DNA of 64,000 nt from Acinetobacter sp. HY1485 (GTDB taxonomy: Bacteria > Pseudomonadota > Gammaproteobacteria > Pseudomonadales > Moraxellaceae): contig NZ_JANKZG010000005.1 of the NCBI RefSeq assembly GCF_027568475.1, positions 186,001 to 250,000 of the forward strand, given 5' to 3'. Positions 18,340 to 28,109 of this stretch are shown here, one piece after another. The notes beneath the pieces are model-generated. The model ran no database searches, had not been told where the DNA came from, and was given only the letters and a program-made list of their open reading frames with translations. Positions within the stretch are counted from its first letter, which is position 1; every line of letters begins with the position of its first letter. Made by a program: the position numbers and the translations under genes.

Positions 18340-18685
18340 GTGAAGCCTTATGAATTTTGTACGTTGTCAAACAAGCAAATAAAAATGCAACCGTTGATGC
18401 AGGTAGGATTGTTTTTAAGATTTGAGGTGTATGTATAAGATGATGAATGACGATTAAACAGGTAGTGGTAAATAAAATCGTAAGTACAGGTGGACAAATT
18501 AGCTTTAAAACAGGAGATTTAAAAAAACGGTATTGTTTTTCAACTGCAATGGCAATCAACAACGTAATTAAAAAACTTGCAACTCCCTGTGCAATCCCCG
18601 ATATCACTTGAGCAGAATTAATATAAAGTGCCCAACCGCCCCACAACACAAATGCAAAAAATGCAGATAAAAAATTATATTTCAT
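18329..18685 (-). CDS. Small four-helix inner-membrane protein in lipid cluster
   Basis: I do not recognise a named family. The 118 residues form about four hydrophobic segments ('FLSAFFAFVLWGGWALYI', 'GVASFLITLLIAIAV', 'PVLTILFTTTCLIVI', 'TVAFLFACLTTY') joined by short charged loops, with a basic C-terminal tail, so it is an integral membrane protein. It is the first gene of the operon with the CDP-alcohol phosphotransferase, acyltransferase and CdsA-like genes and overlaps the next gene by 11 bases, so a role in the same lipid pathway is likely. Confidence 0.75.
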   Translation of the reverse strand: MKYNFLSAFFAFVLWGGWALYINSAQVISGIAQGVASFLITLLIAIAVEKQYRFFKSPVLKLICPPVLTILFTTTCLIVIHHLIHTPQILKTILPASTVAFLFACLTTYKIHKASHGK

Positions 18686-18699
18686 AGTTTTAAATTAAA

Positions 18700-18727
18700 A
18701 AGTCCTTATCATTTAAGATAAGGACTT
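18700..18727 (-). terminator. Intrinsic terminator after cysS
   Basis: AAGTCCTTATC, a six-base loop and the perfect complement, followed on the minus strand by TTTTTAATTT, lie eight bases past the cysS stop and separate it from the lipid operon. Confidence 0.88.
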
Positions 18728-18735
18728 ATTGTTAA

Positions 18736-20157
18736 TTAATCGGCACGGCGCCAAACAGTACCTTGACGTGTATCTTCAAGTACAACACCTTGATCTAACA
18801 AATTCTGACGAATGGCATCAGCACCTGCATAATCTTTTGCTTTTTTCGCATCTACACGCTGTTGAATTAAATCTTCAATTTGTGTATCAGATAAACCTAA
18901 TGCCTCTTGTCCAACATCAGACTTTAAAAACTCATCAACAGGATATTGGACTAAGCCTAAAATATTAGTTAGCTCACGCAACGTATTGTAATACGCATGT
19001 GCTGTATCCTCTTGCTCTTTGACCGCACGGTTAAGCTCTTTAGCAAGTTCAAATAATACCGCGAGTGCTTCTGCTGTATTAAAATCGTCACACATGGCTT
19101 TATTAAAACGCTCAACATACGCATCATTTAACTCTGTTGTTTTTTGCTCAACACCAAATACTTGTTGATACGTTTTAAACGCATTATAAAAACGTGTAAG
19201 TGATGTTTTTGCTTCTTTTAATGCCGTATCCGAAAAATTAATTGGGCTACGATAATGCGATGACACAATAAAGTAACGGATCACCTCTGCGTGAAATTTT
19301 TCCATCACATCACGAATGGTAAAGAAATTGCCTAACGATTTTGACATTTTCTCGCCATCAACATTTACAAAGCCAACATGCATCCAATAGTTAACGTATT
19401 GCTCACCTGTTGCACCTTCACTTTGCGCAATCTCATTTTCATGATGTGGAAATAGTAAATCGCCACCACCACCATGAATATCAAAATGATTACCTAAACA
19501 GCAAGTCGACATAGCAGAACATTCGATGTGCCATCCCGGACGCCCCTTACCCCAAGGTGATGCCCAAGCAGGCTCATTTTCTTTTGCACGCTTCCATAAT
19601 ACAAAATCAAATGGATGTTTCTTTTGAACCTCTACATCAACACGGTCACTTGCTCCAGCTTGCATATCTTCAAGTTTACGACCTGATAAACGTCCGTATT
19701 TTTCAAATTGATTGACTTCAAAGTACACATCACCATTTTGCGCTGCATATGCTTTGCCATTATCTACAAGCTGACCAATCATATTTTGCATTTGGTCAAT
19801 AAAATTTGTGGCACGCGGTGACTCATCAGGTGCTAAACAACCTAAACGTGTCGCATCTTCATTCATGGCATCAATAAAGCGTTGTGTTAACTCGCCAATG
19901 GTTTCTTTATTTTCTGAGGCACGCTTAATAATTTTGTCGTCAATATCCGTAATATTACGCACATATTTGACGCTCCAACCTTGGCTACGCAAAAAGCGAA
20001 TAATATAGTCAAATGCAACCATGACCCGAGCATGTCCAATATGACAATAGTCATATACGGTCATACCGCAAACATACATATCAATATGACCCGCTTGACG
20101 GGGCACAAATTCTACTTTTTTACGCTGCTCTGAGTTATAAAGAACAAATGGTTGCAT
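18736..20157 (-). CDS. cysS: Cysteinyl-tRNA synthetase
   Basis: CysS charges tRNA-Cys. The class I motif HIGH is '[13 protein letters not shown]' and KMSKS is '[11 protein letters not shown]'. Zinc ligands are Cys in 'YVCGMTVYD' and in '[20 protein letters not shown]' together with 'PHHENE'. A longer frame extends to 20199, but aligning with E. coli CysS places the true start at the ATG at 20157 ('[17 protein letters not shown]'), with a GAAG ribosome site 11 bases before; this gives 473 residues. The gene stands alone with its own terminator. Confidence 0.96.
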   Translation of the reverse strand: MQPFVLYNSEQRKKVEFVPRQAGHIDMYVCGMTVYDYCHIGHARVMVAFDYIIRFLRSQGWSVKYVRNITDIDDKIIKRASENKETIGELTQRFIDAMNEDATRLGCLAPDESPRATNFIDQMQNMIGQLVDNGKAYAAQNGDVYFEVNQFEKYGRLSGRKLEDMQAGASDRVDVEVQKKHPFDFVLWKRAKENEPAWASPWGKGRPGWHIECSAMSTCCLGNHFDIHGGGGDLLFPHHENEIAQSEGATGEQYVNYWMHVGFVNVDGEKMSKSLGNFFTIRDVMEKFHAEVIRYFIVSSHYRSPINFSDTALKEAKTSLTRFYNAFKTYQQVFGVEQKTTELNDAYVERFNKAMCDDFNTAEALAVLFELAKELNRAVKEQEDTAHAYYNTLRELTNILGLVQYPVDEFLKSDVGQEALGLSDTQIEDLIQQRVDAKKAKDYAGADAIRQNLLDQGVVLEDTRQGTVWRRAD

Positions 20158-20332
20158 AGATAAATCTTCAAAAATTTGAACAAAATGATGCCTCATCATA
20201 ACGGATCGCTACACTAAAAAACACTTTAGATTGCGAAAAGATATACATTTAAAAACATGACGTTGTCTGTTCTATGCTAATATGCAACAAAATTTAGGGT
20301 ATGTTTACTCGTTGTTGAAAAGGTATTTTGCT

Positions 20333-21325
20333 TTGACTGCTCACTCTCAATCACCATCTGTTAATTTTAAAAAAATTGCATTAGATACATTAAAAATTGA
20401 ACAACAAGCACTTGATGTTTTAGCAGCACAAATTGATGAGCGTTTTAAGCATGCTTGTGAGATTATGCTGAACTGTCAAGGGCGTGTTGTCATTACAGGG
20501 ATGGGAAAATCGGGTCATATTGGACGCAAAATGGCAGCCACGTTTGCCTCAACAGGAACACCTTCATTTTTTGTACACCCTGGTGAAGCAGGTCACGGCG
20601 ATTTAGGTATGATTGTCAAAGGGGACGTGGTCATTGCCATTTCCAATTCGGGTAAAAGCGATGAAATTATGATGCTTATGCCAATTATTAAGCATCTTAA
20701 TGTACCGTTAATTACCATTAGTGCCACAGACCGTGGACCTATGCCACAAAATGCAGATATTGCCTTAACGCTAGGTGAAGCAACAGAAGCATGCCCACTT
20801 GGACTTGCACCCACCTCAAGTACAACAGCCACACTTGCCTTAGGCGATGCCCTTGCCGTTGCACTGTTAGAAGCACGCGGTTTTACTTCTGATGATTTTG
20901 CACGCTCTCATCCTGCAGGTGCATTAGGAAAACGCTTACTTTTGCATGTAAAACACCTTATGCATACTGATAAAAACTTACCTAAAGTGTCACCTGATAC
21001 GCCAATGAGCAAAGTCCTCTATGAAATTAGCGATAAACGCCTTGGCTTAACCACTGTGGTTGACAACGACGATACGCTATTGGGTATTTTTACTGATGGT
21101 GATTTACGTCGTTTAATTGATAAACAACAAGGCTTTGATGTAAATCGTGCTGTAAGTGACGTGATGACAAAAAATCCTGCCACTATTTCTGCAGAATTAC
21201 GTGCAGTTGATGCACTTGAGCGACTACACGATAAAAAAATTAATCAATTTGTAGTCGTGAATAAAAATAATCAAGTCATTGGTGTAATTAGCATGCATGA
21301 CCTCATTCAAGCAGGAGTTGCATAA
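20333..21325 (+). CDS. kdsD: D-arabinose 5-phosphate isomerase
   Basis: KdsD converts ribulose 5-phosphate to arabinose 5-phosphate for Kdo synthesis. It has the SIS domain ('GMGKSGHIGRKMAATFASTG', 'SNSGKSDEI', 'TSSTTATLALGDALAVALL') and two CBS repeats in the last third ('LLGIFTDGDLRRL', 'VIGVISMHDLIQAG'). An ATG at 20282 would add 17 residues, but the TTG at 20333 has a GAAAAGG ribosome site nine bases upstream and gives 330 residues, matching the 328 of E. coli KdsD, so I prefer it. It shares one base with the kdsC start and heads the Kdo/LPS transport operon. Confidence 0.93.
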   Translation: MTAHSQSPSVNFKKIALDTLKIEQQALDVLAAQIDERFKHACEIMLNCQGRVVITGMGKSGHIGRKMAATFASTGTPSFFVHPGEAGHGDLGMIVKGDVVIAISNSGKSDEIMMLMPIIKHLNVPLITISATDRGPMPQNADIALTLGEATEACPLGLAPTSSTTATLALGDALAVALLEARGFTSDDFARSHPAGALGKRLLLHVKHLMHTDKNLPKVSPDTPMSKVLYEISDKRLGLTTVVDNDDTLLGIFTDGDLRRLIDKQQGFDVNRAVSDVMTKNPATISAELRAVDALERLHDKKINQFVVVNKNNQVIGVISMHDLIQAGVA

Positions 21326-21858
21326 TGTCGTCAATTTTACAAAAACTTAAAAATATTAAAGCACTTGTTTTAGACGTAGATGGTATTTTAAGCGATGGTT
21401 TTGTAACACTCACAAATACAGGCGATGAACTTAAATCATTTGATATCCGCGATGGTTTGGGTATGAAACTTGCTCAACAAGCAGGGCTTAAAGTTATTAT
21501 TATTACAGGTCGTCAAAGCAAAATTGTTGAAAAAAGAATGTCTGATCTTGGTGTAGACTTGGTTTATCAAGGGCGTGAAGATAAAGGCACTGCATTACTA
21601 CAAGCGTGTAAGCAACTCAACCTTACCCCTCAAGATTGCTTATACATGGGTGATGATTGGCCAGACTTATCTGCTTTTGCCATTGCAGGGGCTAAAATTA
21701 CTGTTCCAAACGGACACACCGAAGTACGTCGCCGTGCAGACCTCATCACGCACGCAATGGGTGGACGTGGTGCAGTACGTGAAGTCTGTGATTTACTGTT
21801 ACAATCAAATGGCGTTTACGATGAATTGCTTGAAAAATATCTTGCAAGCCCTTATTAA
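21325..21858 (+). CDS. kdsC: Kdo-8-phosphate phosphatase
   Basis: KdsC removes the phosphate from Kdo 8-phosphate. The 177-residue protein is a short HAD phosphatase without a cap: motif I 'LDVDGILSDG', motif II 'IITGR', the Lys in 'GREDKGTAL' and motif III 'YMGDDWPDLSAF'. Length and the C-terminal 'GGRGAVREVCDLLL' are typical of KdsC. It shares the adenine of its start with the kdsD stop (TAATG) and is followed by lptC after 27 bases. Confidence 0.97.
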   Translation: MSSILQKLKNIKALVLDVDGILSDGFVTLTNTGDELKSFDIRDGLGMKLAQQAGLKVIIITGRQSKIVEKRMSDLGVDLVYQGREDKGTALLQACKQLNLTPQDCLYMGDDWPDLSAFAIAGAKITVPNGHTEVRRRADLITHAMGGRGAVREVCDLLLQSNGVYDELLEKYLASPY

Positions 21859-21885
21859 TATAACTTTGTTTGATTTAGTACGCTT

Positions 21886-22434
21886 ATGGAAACAAAAAAT
21901 TTATATGTGATTGCACTGATAATTGCGACCGTAAGCGGTGGTTATTACTATTTCAGTGGCAGCAGTAAAAAGTTAAATAACGATGCGGCACGTAATACCA
22001 CTTATGCAGCACAAGATGTGCATTTAACACAAACAGATGCAACAGGTTTAGTGTCTGTACGCGCTTCAATAAAAGACGCAAGCCAAGACCAGACCAATGG
22101 CACATCATTACTCAATCAACTTAATGCGACCACATATATTCAAGGGCAACCTGATACAACTTATTTTGCAACACGTGCAACAGGTTATGATGACAATCAA
22201 AAAATTATTTTAAGTGGCGATGTCACTGCAAATAAAAACACACCTCAAGGTGTCATGGTATTTAAAACAGATCAACTGACAGGCTACCCAAAAACAAAAC
22301 AGGTCGAAACTGATCATTTGGTTCATGTAGATTCAGCTCAAAGTACGTTTGTTAGTCATGGACTTAAAGCAGATTTAAATTCAGGACAATACGAATTCTT
22401 TAATATTCGAGGAAATTATGCTCCTAAATCCTAA
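21886..22434 (+). CDS. lptC: LPS export protein LptC
   Basis: LptC is the single-pass inner-membrane component that passes LPS from LptB2FG to LptA. The 182-residue protein has one N-terminal membrane helix (about residues 7-25, 'YVIALIIATVSGGYYYF') and a periplasmic beta-jellyroll-type domain with 'DVTANKNTPQGVMVFKTDQL' and 'VETDHLVHVD'. The sequence is poorly conserved, as is normal for LptC, but the position between kdsC and lptA makes the call secure. It overlaps lptA by 17 bases. Confidence 0.92.
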   Translation: METKNLYVIALIIATVSGGYYYFSGSSKKLNNDAARNTTYAAQDVHLTQTDATGLVSVRASIKDASQDQTNGTSLLNQLNATTYIQGQPDTTYFATRATGYDDNQKIILSGDVTANKNTPQGVMVFKTDQLTGYPKTKQVETDHLVHVDSAQSTFVSHGLKADLNSGQYEFFNIRGNYAPKS

Positions 22435-22993
22435 ATGTAAAACCCTCCTTAAAGTTGCAGTGTTAGGAGCGTGTTCATTCACAGCAATGGCAACTTTTGC
22501 ATTACCTGATGACCGTACCAAACCAATTTCTTTGGTGGCAGATAAAGCAACGTATAACGATAAAACAGGTTATACCACCTATACAGGCAATGTCATTATC
22601 GAACAAGGGTCGATGAAATTACAAGCTGATGCCGTAAATGCTCAACTCAACAAAGATCGTCAAATTAGTATGGTAACAGCAACAGGTCGCCCTGCTCGCT
22701 TCCAACAAAAAACAGACCCTAACAAAGGCTTTGCCAAAGGTGAAGGTCAAAAAATTGTTTACAACGCCGATACAGGAATTTTGACATTACTTGGTAATGC
22801 TTATGTAAATCAAGATGGTGCAAGTGTACGTGGTGCAACCTTGCGCTATAGCATGAACAAAGGCGATATTGAGGCAGTGGGCAGTAGTAACAGCAAAGCA
22901 GATTCAACAAGCCCAACTCAAAATCAAGGTCGTGTACAAATTGTCATTCCACCAAACAGTTCAAAATCTTTACCGGGGGCAACTGGTAAATGA
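22418..22993 (+). CDS. lptA: LPS transport periplasmic protein LptA
   Basis: LptA forms the periplasmic bridge that carries LPS to the outer membrane. The 191-residue protein has a cleavable signal peptide ('[20 protein letters not shown]', cut near residue 29) and then the OstA/LptA domain: '[20 protein letters not shown]', 'MKLQADAV', '[20 protein letters not shown]'. The C-terminal 30 residues are Ser/Pro-rich and probably disordered. It overlaps lptC upstream and lptB downstream by four bases. Confidence 0.95.
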   Translation: MLLNPKCKTLLKVAVLGACSFTAMATFALPDDRTKPISLVADKATYNDKTGYTTYTGNVIIEQGSMKLQADAVNAQLNKDRQISMVTATGRPARFQQKTDPNKGFAKGEGQKIVYNADTGILTLLGNAYVNQDGASVRGATLRYSMNKGDIEAVGSSNSKADSTSPTQNQGRVQIVIPPNSSKSLPGATGK

Positions 22994-23727
22994 ATATGAC
23001 AAAGCAAACACTTTGTATTAAACACTTAGCTAAAAACTATAGTAAACGTTGGGTGGTAAAAGACGTTTCCTTTAAAATGCAAAGTGGACAAATTGTTGGA
23101 TTACTTGGACCTAATGGTGCAGGTAAAACCACAAGTTTTTATATGGTGGTCGGGCTAGTTCGAATGGATAAAGGTGAAATTCATCTAGATGATGAAGACT
23201 TATCCCACTTTGCAATGCATGAGCGTGCACGTAAAGGCATTGGTTATCTTCCGCAAGAAGCCTCTATTTTTCGCAAACTCACGATTGGCGAAAATATTAT
23301 GGCAATCTTAGAAACAAGAAAAGACCTCACTAAAGCACAACGTGAAAAACGCCTGCATGAGCTTCTAGAAGACTTTAAAATTACCCACATTAAAGACTCT
23401 TTAGGGATGAGTGTCTCGGGTGGTGAACGTCGTCGTGCCGAAATTGCGCGCGCACTTGCTGCAGATCCGAAATTTATGTTGCTTGATGAGCCATTTGCAG
23501 GTGTTGACCCTATTTCTGTCGGCGATATTAAAGACATCATTCAAAACTTAAAAGATCGCGGTATTGGCGTTTTAATTACCGATCATAACGTACGTGAAAC
23601 ACTTGCTATTTGCGAAAAAGCGTATATTGTGAGTGAAGGCGCTGTTATTGCAGAAGGTACAGCAGAAGAAGTATTAGCAAATGCCACCGTACGTCAAGTT
23701 TATTTAGGTGATGACTTTACTGTATAA
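22990..23727 (+). CDS. lptB: LPS export ABC transporter ATPase LptB
   Basis: LptB is the cytosolic ATPase that powers LPS extraction. The 245-residue protein shows Walker A '[11 protein letters not shown]', the Q-loop in '[14 protein letters not shown]', the ABC signature '[15 protein letters not shown]', Walker B '[16 protein letters not shown]' and the H-loop '[11 protein letters not shown]', all very close to E. coli LptB. It is the last gene of kdsD-kdsC-lptC-lptA-lptB and is followed by a terminator. lptFG are not in the window. Confidence 0.98.
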   Translation: MNMTKQTLCIKHLAKNYSKRWVVKDVSFKMQSGQIVGLLGPNGAGKTTSFYMVVGLVRMDKGEIHLDDEDLSHFAMHERARKGIGYLPQEASIFRKLTIGENIMAILETRKDLTKAQREKRLHELLEDFKITHIKDSLGMSVSGGERRRAEIARALAADPKFMLLDEPFAGVDPISVGDIKDIIQNLKDRGIGVLITDHNVRETLAICEKAYIVSEGAVIAEGTAEEVLANATVRQVYLGDDFTV

Positions 23728-23729
23728 AA

Positions 23730-23751
23730 AAGGCGAGATTCTCTCGCCTTT
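23730..23751 (+). terminator. Terminator hairpin after lptB
   Basis: AAGGCGAGA and its complement, with a three-base loop, lie two bases past the lptB stop. The following T-run is short, so termination may be incomplete. Confidence 0.75.
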
Positions 23752-23802
23752 GGCTTGGATTTTTTGCGTATAATATTGCCATCTTAGATTTTGTTGATAT
23801 TT

Positions 23803-24456
23803 ATGGAACGCCCTAAGTTAAAGCTCCCAAATAACGAAGACAAATTATTGCTTCACTCTTGCTGTGCACCTTGTTCAGGCGAAGTAATGGAAGCCCTTAT
23901 TGCTTCTGATATTGATTTTTCTATTTTCTTCTATAACCCCAATATTCACCCTGTTAAAGAATATTTAATTCGTAAAGAAGAAAACATCCGTTTTGCCGAA
24001 AAACATAACATTCCTTTTATTGACTGTGATTACGATACAGACAATTGGTTTGAGCGTGCAAAAGGGATGGAAGACGAACCTGAACGTGGAATTCGCTGTA
24101 CGATGTGTTTCGATATGCGTTTTGAACGGACTGCACTCTATGCGCACGAACATGGTTTTAATGTTATCTCAAGTTCGCTTGGTATTTCACGTTGGAAAGA
24201 CATGAAACAAATCAATGGCTGTGGTGAACGTGCTGCGTCACATTATCCTGATATGGTGTATTGGGATTATAACTGGCGTAAAGCAGGTGGTTCTAGCCGT
24301 ATGATTGAAATTAGTAAGCGTGAAGAATTTTACCAGCAAGAATATTGTGGTTGTGTATATTCATTACGTGATACCAATCGTTTTCGTATGGGTCAAGGAC
24401 GTGACCGTATCAAACTAGGCGTAAAGTTTTACTCTGCCACAAGTTCAGACGAATAA
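23803..24456 (+). CDS. queH: Epoxyqueuosine reductase QueH
   Basis: QueH (formerly DUF208) reduces epoxyqueuosine to queuosine in tRNA, a non-cobalamin alternative to QueG. The 217-residue protein has the paired cysteines '[12 protein letters not shown]' and later '[17 protein letters not shown]' and 'YCGCVYSL', which provide the metal and iron-sulfur ligands of this family. Translation should start at the ATG at 23803; a TTG 12 bases upstream lacks support. It is monocistronic between the lptB hairpin and a strong bidirectional terminator. Confidence 0.93.
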   Translation: MERPKLKLPNNEDKLLLHSCCAPCSGEVMEALIASDIDFSIFFYNPNIHPVKEYLIRKEENIRFAEKHNIPFIDCDYDTDNWFERAKGMEDEPERGIRCTMCFDMRFERTALYAHEHGFNVISSSLGISRWKDMKQINGCGERAASHYPDMVYWDYNWRKAGGSSRMIEISKREEFYQQEYCGCVYSLRDTNRFRMGQGRDRIKLGVKFYSATSSDE

Positions 24457-24488
24457 AAAAAGGAGTTCAATTGAACTCCTTTTTTTAT
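24457..24488. terminator. Bidirectional terminator between queH and fba
   Basis: AAAAAGGAGTTCAA is followed directly by its full complement TTGAACTCC and T7. It is a perfect palindrome with A and T runs on each side, ending the convergent queH and fba transcripts. Confidence 0.93.
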
Positions 24489-24491
24489 GAA

Positions 24492-25532
24492 TTACTTAGT
24501 ATAGTAATCAACCATTTGTTCTAAAGAAATTGGACGAATTTTGTCTGCATTTCCTGCTGTACCAAATGCTTCATAACGATCAATACAAACTTGTTTCATT
24601 GCATCAACAGTTTTTAAGAAGTATTTACGCGGGTCAAATTCAGCTGGTTTCTCAGACATAAACTGGCGAATTGCACCTGTAGATGCTAAACGTAAATCTG
24701 TATCAATATTGATTTTACGTACACCGTGTTTAATTGCTTCAACCAATTGCTCAACAGGCACACCATACGTTTCTTTGATATCACCACCATTTTCATTGAT
24801 GATTTTTAACCATTCTTGTGGTACAGAGCTCGAACCGTGCATTACAAGATGCGTATTTGGTAACGCTTCATGAATTTCTTTAATACGGTCAACCGCTAAA
24901 ATGTCACCTGTAGGTGGACGCGTAAATTTGTAAGCACCATGTGATGTACCCACCGCAATTGCAAGCGCATCAACATTTGTATCAGCAACAAACTGTTTTG
25001 CCTCATCAACAGAAGTTAAAAGTTGAGAGTGGTCAAGTACACCTTCTGCACCTACACCATCTTCCTCGCCTGCCATACCTGTTTCTAAGCTACCTAAACA
25101 ACCAATCTCACCTTCTACAGAAACACCACACGCATGTGCCATTTGTACAGTACGGCGTGTTACTTCTACATTGTAGTCGTAAGATGTTGGTGTTTTACCA
25201 TCGGTACCCAAAGAACCATCCATCATCACTGAGCTAAAGCCAAGCTGAATAGAACGTTGGCAAATTTCTGGGCTAGTGCCATGATCTTGGTGCATTACAA
25301 CAGGAATGTGTGGCCATTCTTCAATTGCAGCTAAAATAAGATGACGTAAAAACGGCGCACCTGCATACTTACGTGCACCTGCTGATGCTTGTACAATTAC
25401 AGGTGAATTCGTTGCATCTGCTGCCATCATAATTGCACGCATTTGCTCTAAGTTATTCACGTTAAAAGCAGGTACGCCATAGTTATGCTCTGCGGCATGG
25501 TCTAATAATTGGCGCAATGAAATAAGAGCCAT
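24492..25532 (-). CDS. fba: Class II fructose-bisphosphate aldolase
   Basis: This zinc-dependent aldolase splits and forms fructose 1,6-bisphosphate in glycolysis/gluconeogenesis. The 346-residue protein has '[13 protein letters not shown]', '[20 protein letters not shown]' (zinc His and catalytic Asp), 'MMDGSL', 'EGEIGCLG', 'VGTSHGAYK' with a zinc His, '[11 protein letters not shown]' and 'KINIDTDLR'. Length and motifs fit the class IIB/Calvin-type subgroup. It lies downstream of pgk on the same strand, separated by a small lipoprotein gene and a terminator-like hairpin. Confidence 0.96.
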   Translation of the reverse strand: MALISLRQLLDHAAEHNYGVPAFNVNNLEQMRAIMMAADATNSPVIVQASAGARKYAGAPFLRHLILAAIEEWPHIPVVMHQDHGTSPEICQRSIQLGFSSVMMDGSLGTDGKTPTSYDYNVEVTRRTVQMAHACGVSVEGEIGCLGSLETGMAGEEDGVGAEGVLDHSQLLTSVDEAKQFVADTNVDALAIAVGTSHGAYKFTRPPTGDILAVDRIKEIHEALPNTHLVMHGSSSVPQEWLKIINENGGDIKETYGVPVEQLVEAIKHGVRKINIDTDLRLASTGAIRQFMSEKPAEFDPRKYFLKTVDAMKQVCIDRYEAFGTAGNADKIRPISLEQMVDYYTK

Positions 25533-25581
25533 AATTTCCTCCTAGGATGGTGCCTTTTAAAGAAGGCTACCGTTTTGTAAT

Positions 25582-25612
25582 AAAAAAAAGTCCCCATTGT
25601 CATGAGGAACTT
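25582..25612 (-). terminator. Terminator-like hairpin after the small lipoprotein gene
   Basis: On the minus strand AGTTCCTCAT, a four-base loop and ATGGGGACT form a nine-pair stem with one bulge and one G-U pair, followed by eight T. It lies between the lipoprotein gene and fba. Confidence 0.72.
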
Positions 25613-25616
25613 AGAA

Positions 25617-25814
25617 TTAAGGTGCTTTTGCTTCCGATGCAGTTACATCTGTATTTTTCTCATCAAGTACGGGCTTATCTACCGCACTTACTTCGCTAGA
25701 AGGTTGCGCTGTTTCTTGAGAAGCAGATGCTTGTGTGTCCGTATGTTCTGATTTTTTTGCACATGCCACTAAAGCAAGTGATAAAATGCAAACACCAAAT
25801 ACTAATTTTTTCAT
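25617..25814 (-). CDS. Small secreted lipoprotein, function unknown
   Basis: The 65-residue protein starts with a lysine-led signal peptide and a good lipobox 'ALVAC' with Cys18 as the lipidation site. The mature part of about 47 residues is hydrophilic, rich in Ser, Thr, Ala, Glu and Asp and without a visible domain, so it is probably disordered. It begins ten bases after pgk and is followed by a terminator, so it is probably cotranscribed with pgk. I recognise no family. Confidence 0.7.
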   Translation of the reverse strand: MKKLVFGVCILSLALVACAKKSEHTDTQASASQETAQPSSEVSAVDKPVLDEKNTDVTASEAKAP

Positions 25815-25823
25815 TTCTTTGTC

Positions 25824-27011
25824 CTATGCGTGACGTGCTTCTAAAGCTGCAACCGCAGGTAATACTTTACCTTCTACAAACTCTAAAAATGCACCACCAC
25901 CTGTAGAAATATAACTGACTTGTGACGTTACGCCGTATTTATCAATTGCAGCCAATGTATCACCACCACCTGCAATAGAAAATGCATCACTTTGTGCAAT
26001 CGCTTGAGCAAGAGCTTGTGTGCCTTTGCCAAATTGATCAACTTCAAATACACCAACAGGTCCATTCCATAAAATCGTCTTAGACTGTTGAAGCAAAGAT
26101 GCAAAATGTTGTGCTGTTTGAGGTCCAACATCTAAAATCATATCATTTTCAGTGATATCTTCGACATTTTTTACCACAGCTTCACTATTTTTTACAAATT
26201 CAAAAAAATCACTGCCCATATTGCTTGCATCTGCAACCACAACATCTGTTGGCAATGGAATATTAACTTCTTTTGCAATCTTTTTAGCAGTATCAATTAA
26301 ATCTGCTTCATACAATGATTTACCAACACAATAACCTGCTGCTGCTAAGAATGTATTTGCAATACCACCACCTACAATGATTTGATCACAAATACCAGAA
26401 AGTGAGGTAAGAACATCTAATTTTGTAGAAACTTTAGAGCCTGCAACAATTGCTGTCATTGGCTTTTGTGGTGTTTTAAGTGCTTGTGCTAATGCATCTA
26501 GCTCTTTACATAATAACGGACCTGCAACGGCTTGTGGTGCAAACTTAACCACACCTGCAGTTGAAGCTTCTGCACGATGCGCCGTACCAAATGCATCCAT
26601 CACAAATACATCGCATAAGTTTGCGTATTGCTGTGCAAGTTCAGTCTTATTTTTCTTCTCGCCTACGTTAAAGCGTACATTCTCTAAAAGAACAACCTCA
26701 CCCGCTTTAATATCGACCCCATTTAAATAGTCTGTTACTAAACGTACATTTTGACCTAAAATTTCAGATAAATAATCTGCAACAACAGCCAATGATTGCT
26801 CAGCTTTTGGCTCGCCTTCTACAGGACGCCCTAAATGTGAACACACCATTACAGCAGCGCCTTGCTCTAAAGCTGCTTGAATTGTTGGAAGTGCCGCACG
26901 TAAACGTGCATCGCTTGTAATTTTTCCATCTTGTACAGGAACATTCAAATCTTCACGGATTAACACACGTTTATTTTTAAGATCAATGTTACTCATACGT
27001 TCAAAAGACAT
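25824..27011 (-). CDS. pgk: Phosphoglycerate kinase
   Basis: Pgk transfers phosphate between 1,3-bisphosphoglycerate and ADP. The 395-residue protein has the N-terminal signature '[18 protein letters not shown]', substrate-binding 'SHLGRP' and '[13 protein letters not shown]', and the nucleotide-binding C-terminal domain with '[13 protein letters not shown]', 'GGGIANTFL', '[11 protein letters not shown]' and '[10 protein letters not shown]'. The length is standard. It is the first gene of a minus-strand group with a small lipoprotein gene and fba, both glycolytic partners. Confidence 0.97.
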   Translation of the reverse strand: MSFERMSNIDLKNKRVLIREDLNVPVQDGKITSDARLRAALPTIQAALEQGAAVMVCSHLGRPVEGEPKAEQSLAVVADYLSEILGQNVRLVTDYLNGVDIKAGEVVLLENVRFNVGEKKNKTELAQQYANLCDVFVMDAFGTAHRAEASTAGVVKFAPQAVAGPLLCKELDALAQALKTPQKPMTAIVAGSKVSTKLDVLTSLSGICDQIIVGGGIANTFLAAAGYCVGKSLYEADLIDTAKKIAKEVNIPLPTDVVVADASNMGSDFFEFVKNSEAVVKNVEDITENDMILDVGPQTAQHFASLLQQSKTILWNGPVGVFEVDQFGKGTQALAQAIAQSDAFSIAGGGDTLAAIDKYGVTSQVSYISTGGGAFLEFVEGKVLPAVAALEARHA

Positions 27012-27121
27012 TTTATTGCTCCATGCAAAAAATTATTCTTAGTGCTATTGTAACGATAAAGACTTACAAAGAAAGCCTATCTTTAGTATAAGAGATATAG
27101 CATTTAGAAAACAGATTTACA

Positions 27122-27511
27122 ATGATGTCTATTCACCCAAATCCTAAAATAAATCGTCTTAATGTATTTGGCGAACCGTTAGCAAGCTGTTGCTTTGACC
27201 CTATTACAGGTTACTTTAGAAATGGCTTTTGTCATATCAGTCCGCAAGATATTGGACAGCATACCGTATGTGCACGTATGACCTCAGAATTTCTAAATTT
27301 TTCACAAAGTGTAGGAAATGACTTAATTACTCCATTGCCTGAAGTGGGCTTTGTGGGTTTAAAACCTGGCGATTATTGGTGCTTATGTATGATGCGTTGG
27401 GTTGAAGCCTATGAAGCAGGCTATGCACCACAACTGAAACTCAATGCATGTCATCAAGCTGTTTTAAGTTGTGTGCCTTTAGATTTGCTTATGGAATTTT
27501 CTGACTCATGA
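27122..27511 (+). CDS. DUF2237 family protein
   Basis: The 129-residue protein matches DUF2237 (COG3651), a conserved bacterial family without a known function. The diagnostic blocks are 'NVFGEPLASCCFDPITGYFR' at the start, 'HTVCARMTSEFLNFSQSVGN' in the middle, and 'GLKPGDYWCLCMMRWVEA'. Several conserved cysteines could bind metal. Two ATG codons are adjacent at 27122 and 27125. It overlaps maf by four bases. Confidence 0.88.
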   Translation: MMSIHPNPKINRLNVFGEPLASCCFDPITGYFRNGFCHISPQDIGQHTVCARMTSEFLNFSQSVGNDLITPLPEVGFVGLKPGDYWCLCMMRWVEAYEAGYAPQLKLNACHQAVLSCVPLDLLMEFSDS

Positions 27512-28095
27512 AAACGCTCATTTTGGCATCAAGCAGTGTAACGCGTAAAGAACTAATGAATCGTTTACAGCTTCCGTATTTGTGTGTTAGTCCTGATATT
27601 GATGAAGCACCAAAGCAAGAACAACACGCCGATGATTTAGCACGTCGATTAGCCTATCAAAAAGCATCTGAGATTGCTCAACATTACCCAAATGCCATTG
27701 TGATTGGCTCAGATCAAGTGGCATGGCGTGAAGAAAACCCCTGCGATTTTTTGGGTAAACCGCTAAGTATAGAAAAAGCGATTCAACAGCTACAGCAAAA
27801 TTCGGGAAAAACAGTTTATTTTAGCACCGCTTTGAGTGTTCAATGCCTAAATGACCAAATCGAACATACGCTTGTTGAGCATTATCAAGTAAAATTTAGA
27901 GTATTAACGCATGACGAAATTGTTCGTTATGTTGAAAAAGATCAGCCATTGCACTGTGCAGGCAGTTTTAAATGCGAGTCTCTTGGCATTAGCTTGTTTG
28001 AATCTATGCAAGGTCAAGACCAAACCACACTAATGGGATTACCCATGATTCAACTTTGCCATATTTTAAGACAGCTCAACATTCAAATTCCGTAA
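27508..28095 (+). CDS. Maf-like nucleotide pyrophosphatase (YceF type)
   Basis: The 195-residue protein belongs to the Maf/HAM1 family of nucleoside triphosphate pyrophosphatases that remove modified nucleotides such as 7-methyl-GTP (YceF) or dTTP/UTP (YhdE). Typical elements are 'LILASSSVTRKELMNRLQLP', 'ARRLAYQKASEIA', 'VIGSDQVAW' with the catalytic Asp, 'GKPLSIEKAIQQL' and 'CAGSFKCESLGISLF'. The 'CAGSFKCE' version resembles the YceF group. It sits between the DUF2237 gene (overlapping) and roxA. Confidence 0.92.
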   Translation: MKTLILASSSVTRKELMNRLQLPYLCVSPDIDEAPKQEQHADDLARRLAYQKASEIAQHYPNAIVIGSDQVAWREENPCDFLGKPLSIEKAIQQLQQNSGKTVYFSTALSVQCLNDQIEHTLVEHYQVKFRVLTHDEIVRYVEKDQPLHCAGSFKCESLGISLFESMQGQDQTTLMGLPMIQLCHILRQLNIQIP

Positions 28096-28109
28096 ATATT
28101 AGGTTTAAT

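Noticed and set aside
24941..25237. A 98-codon plus-strand frame rich in His, Gln and Leu opposite fba
   Set aside because: Antisense to the highly conserved aldolase gene, with composition explained by the complementary codons.
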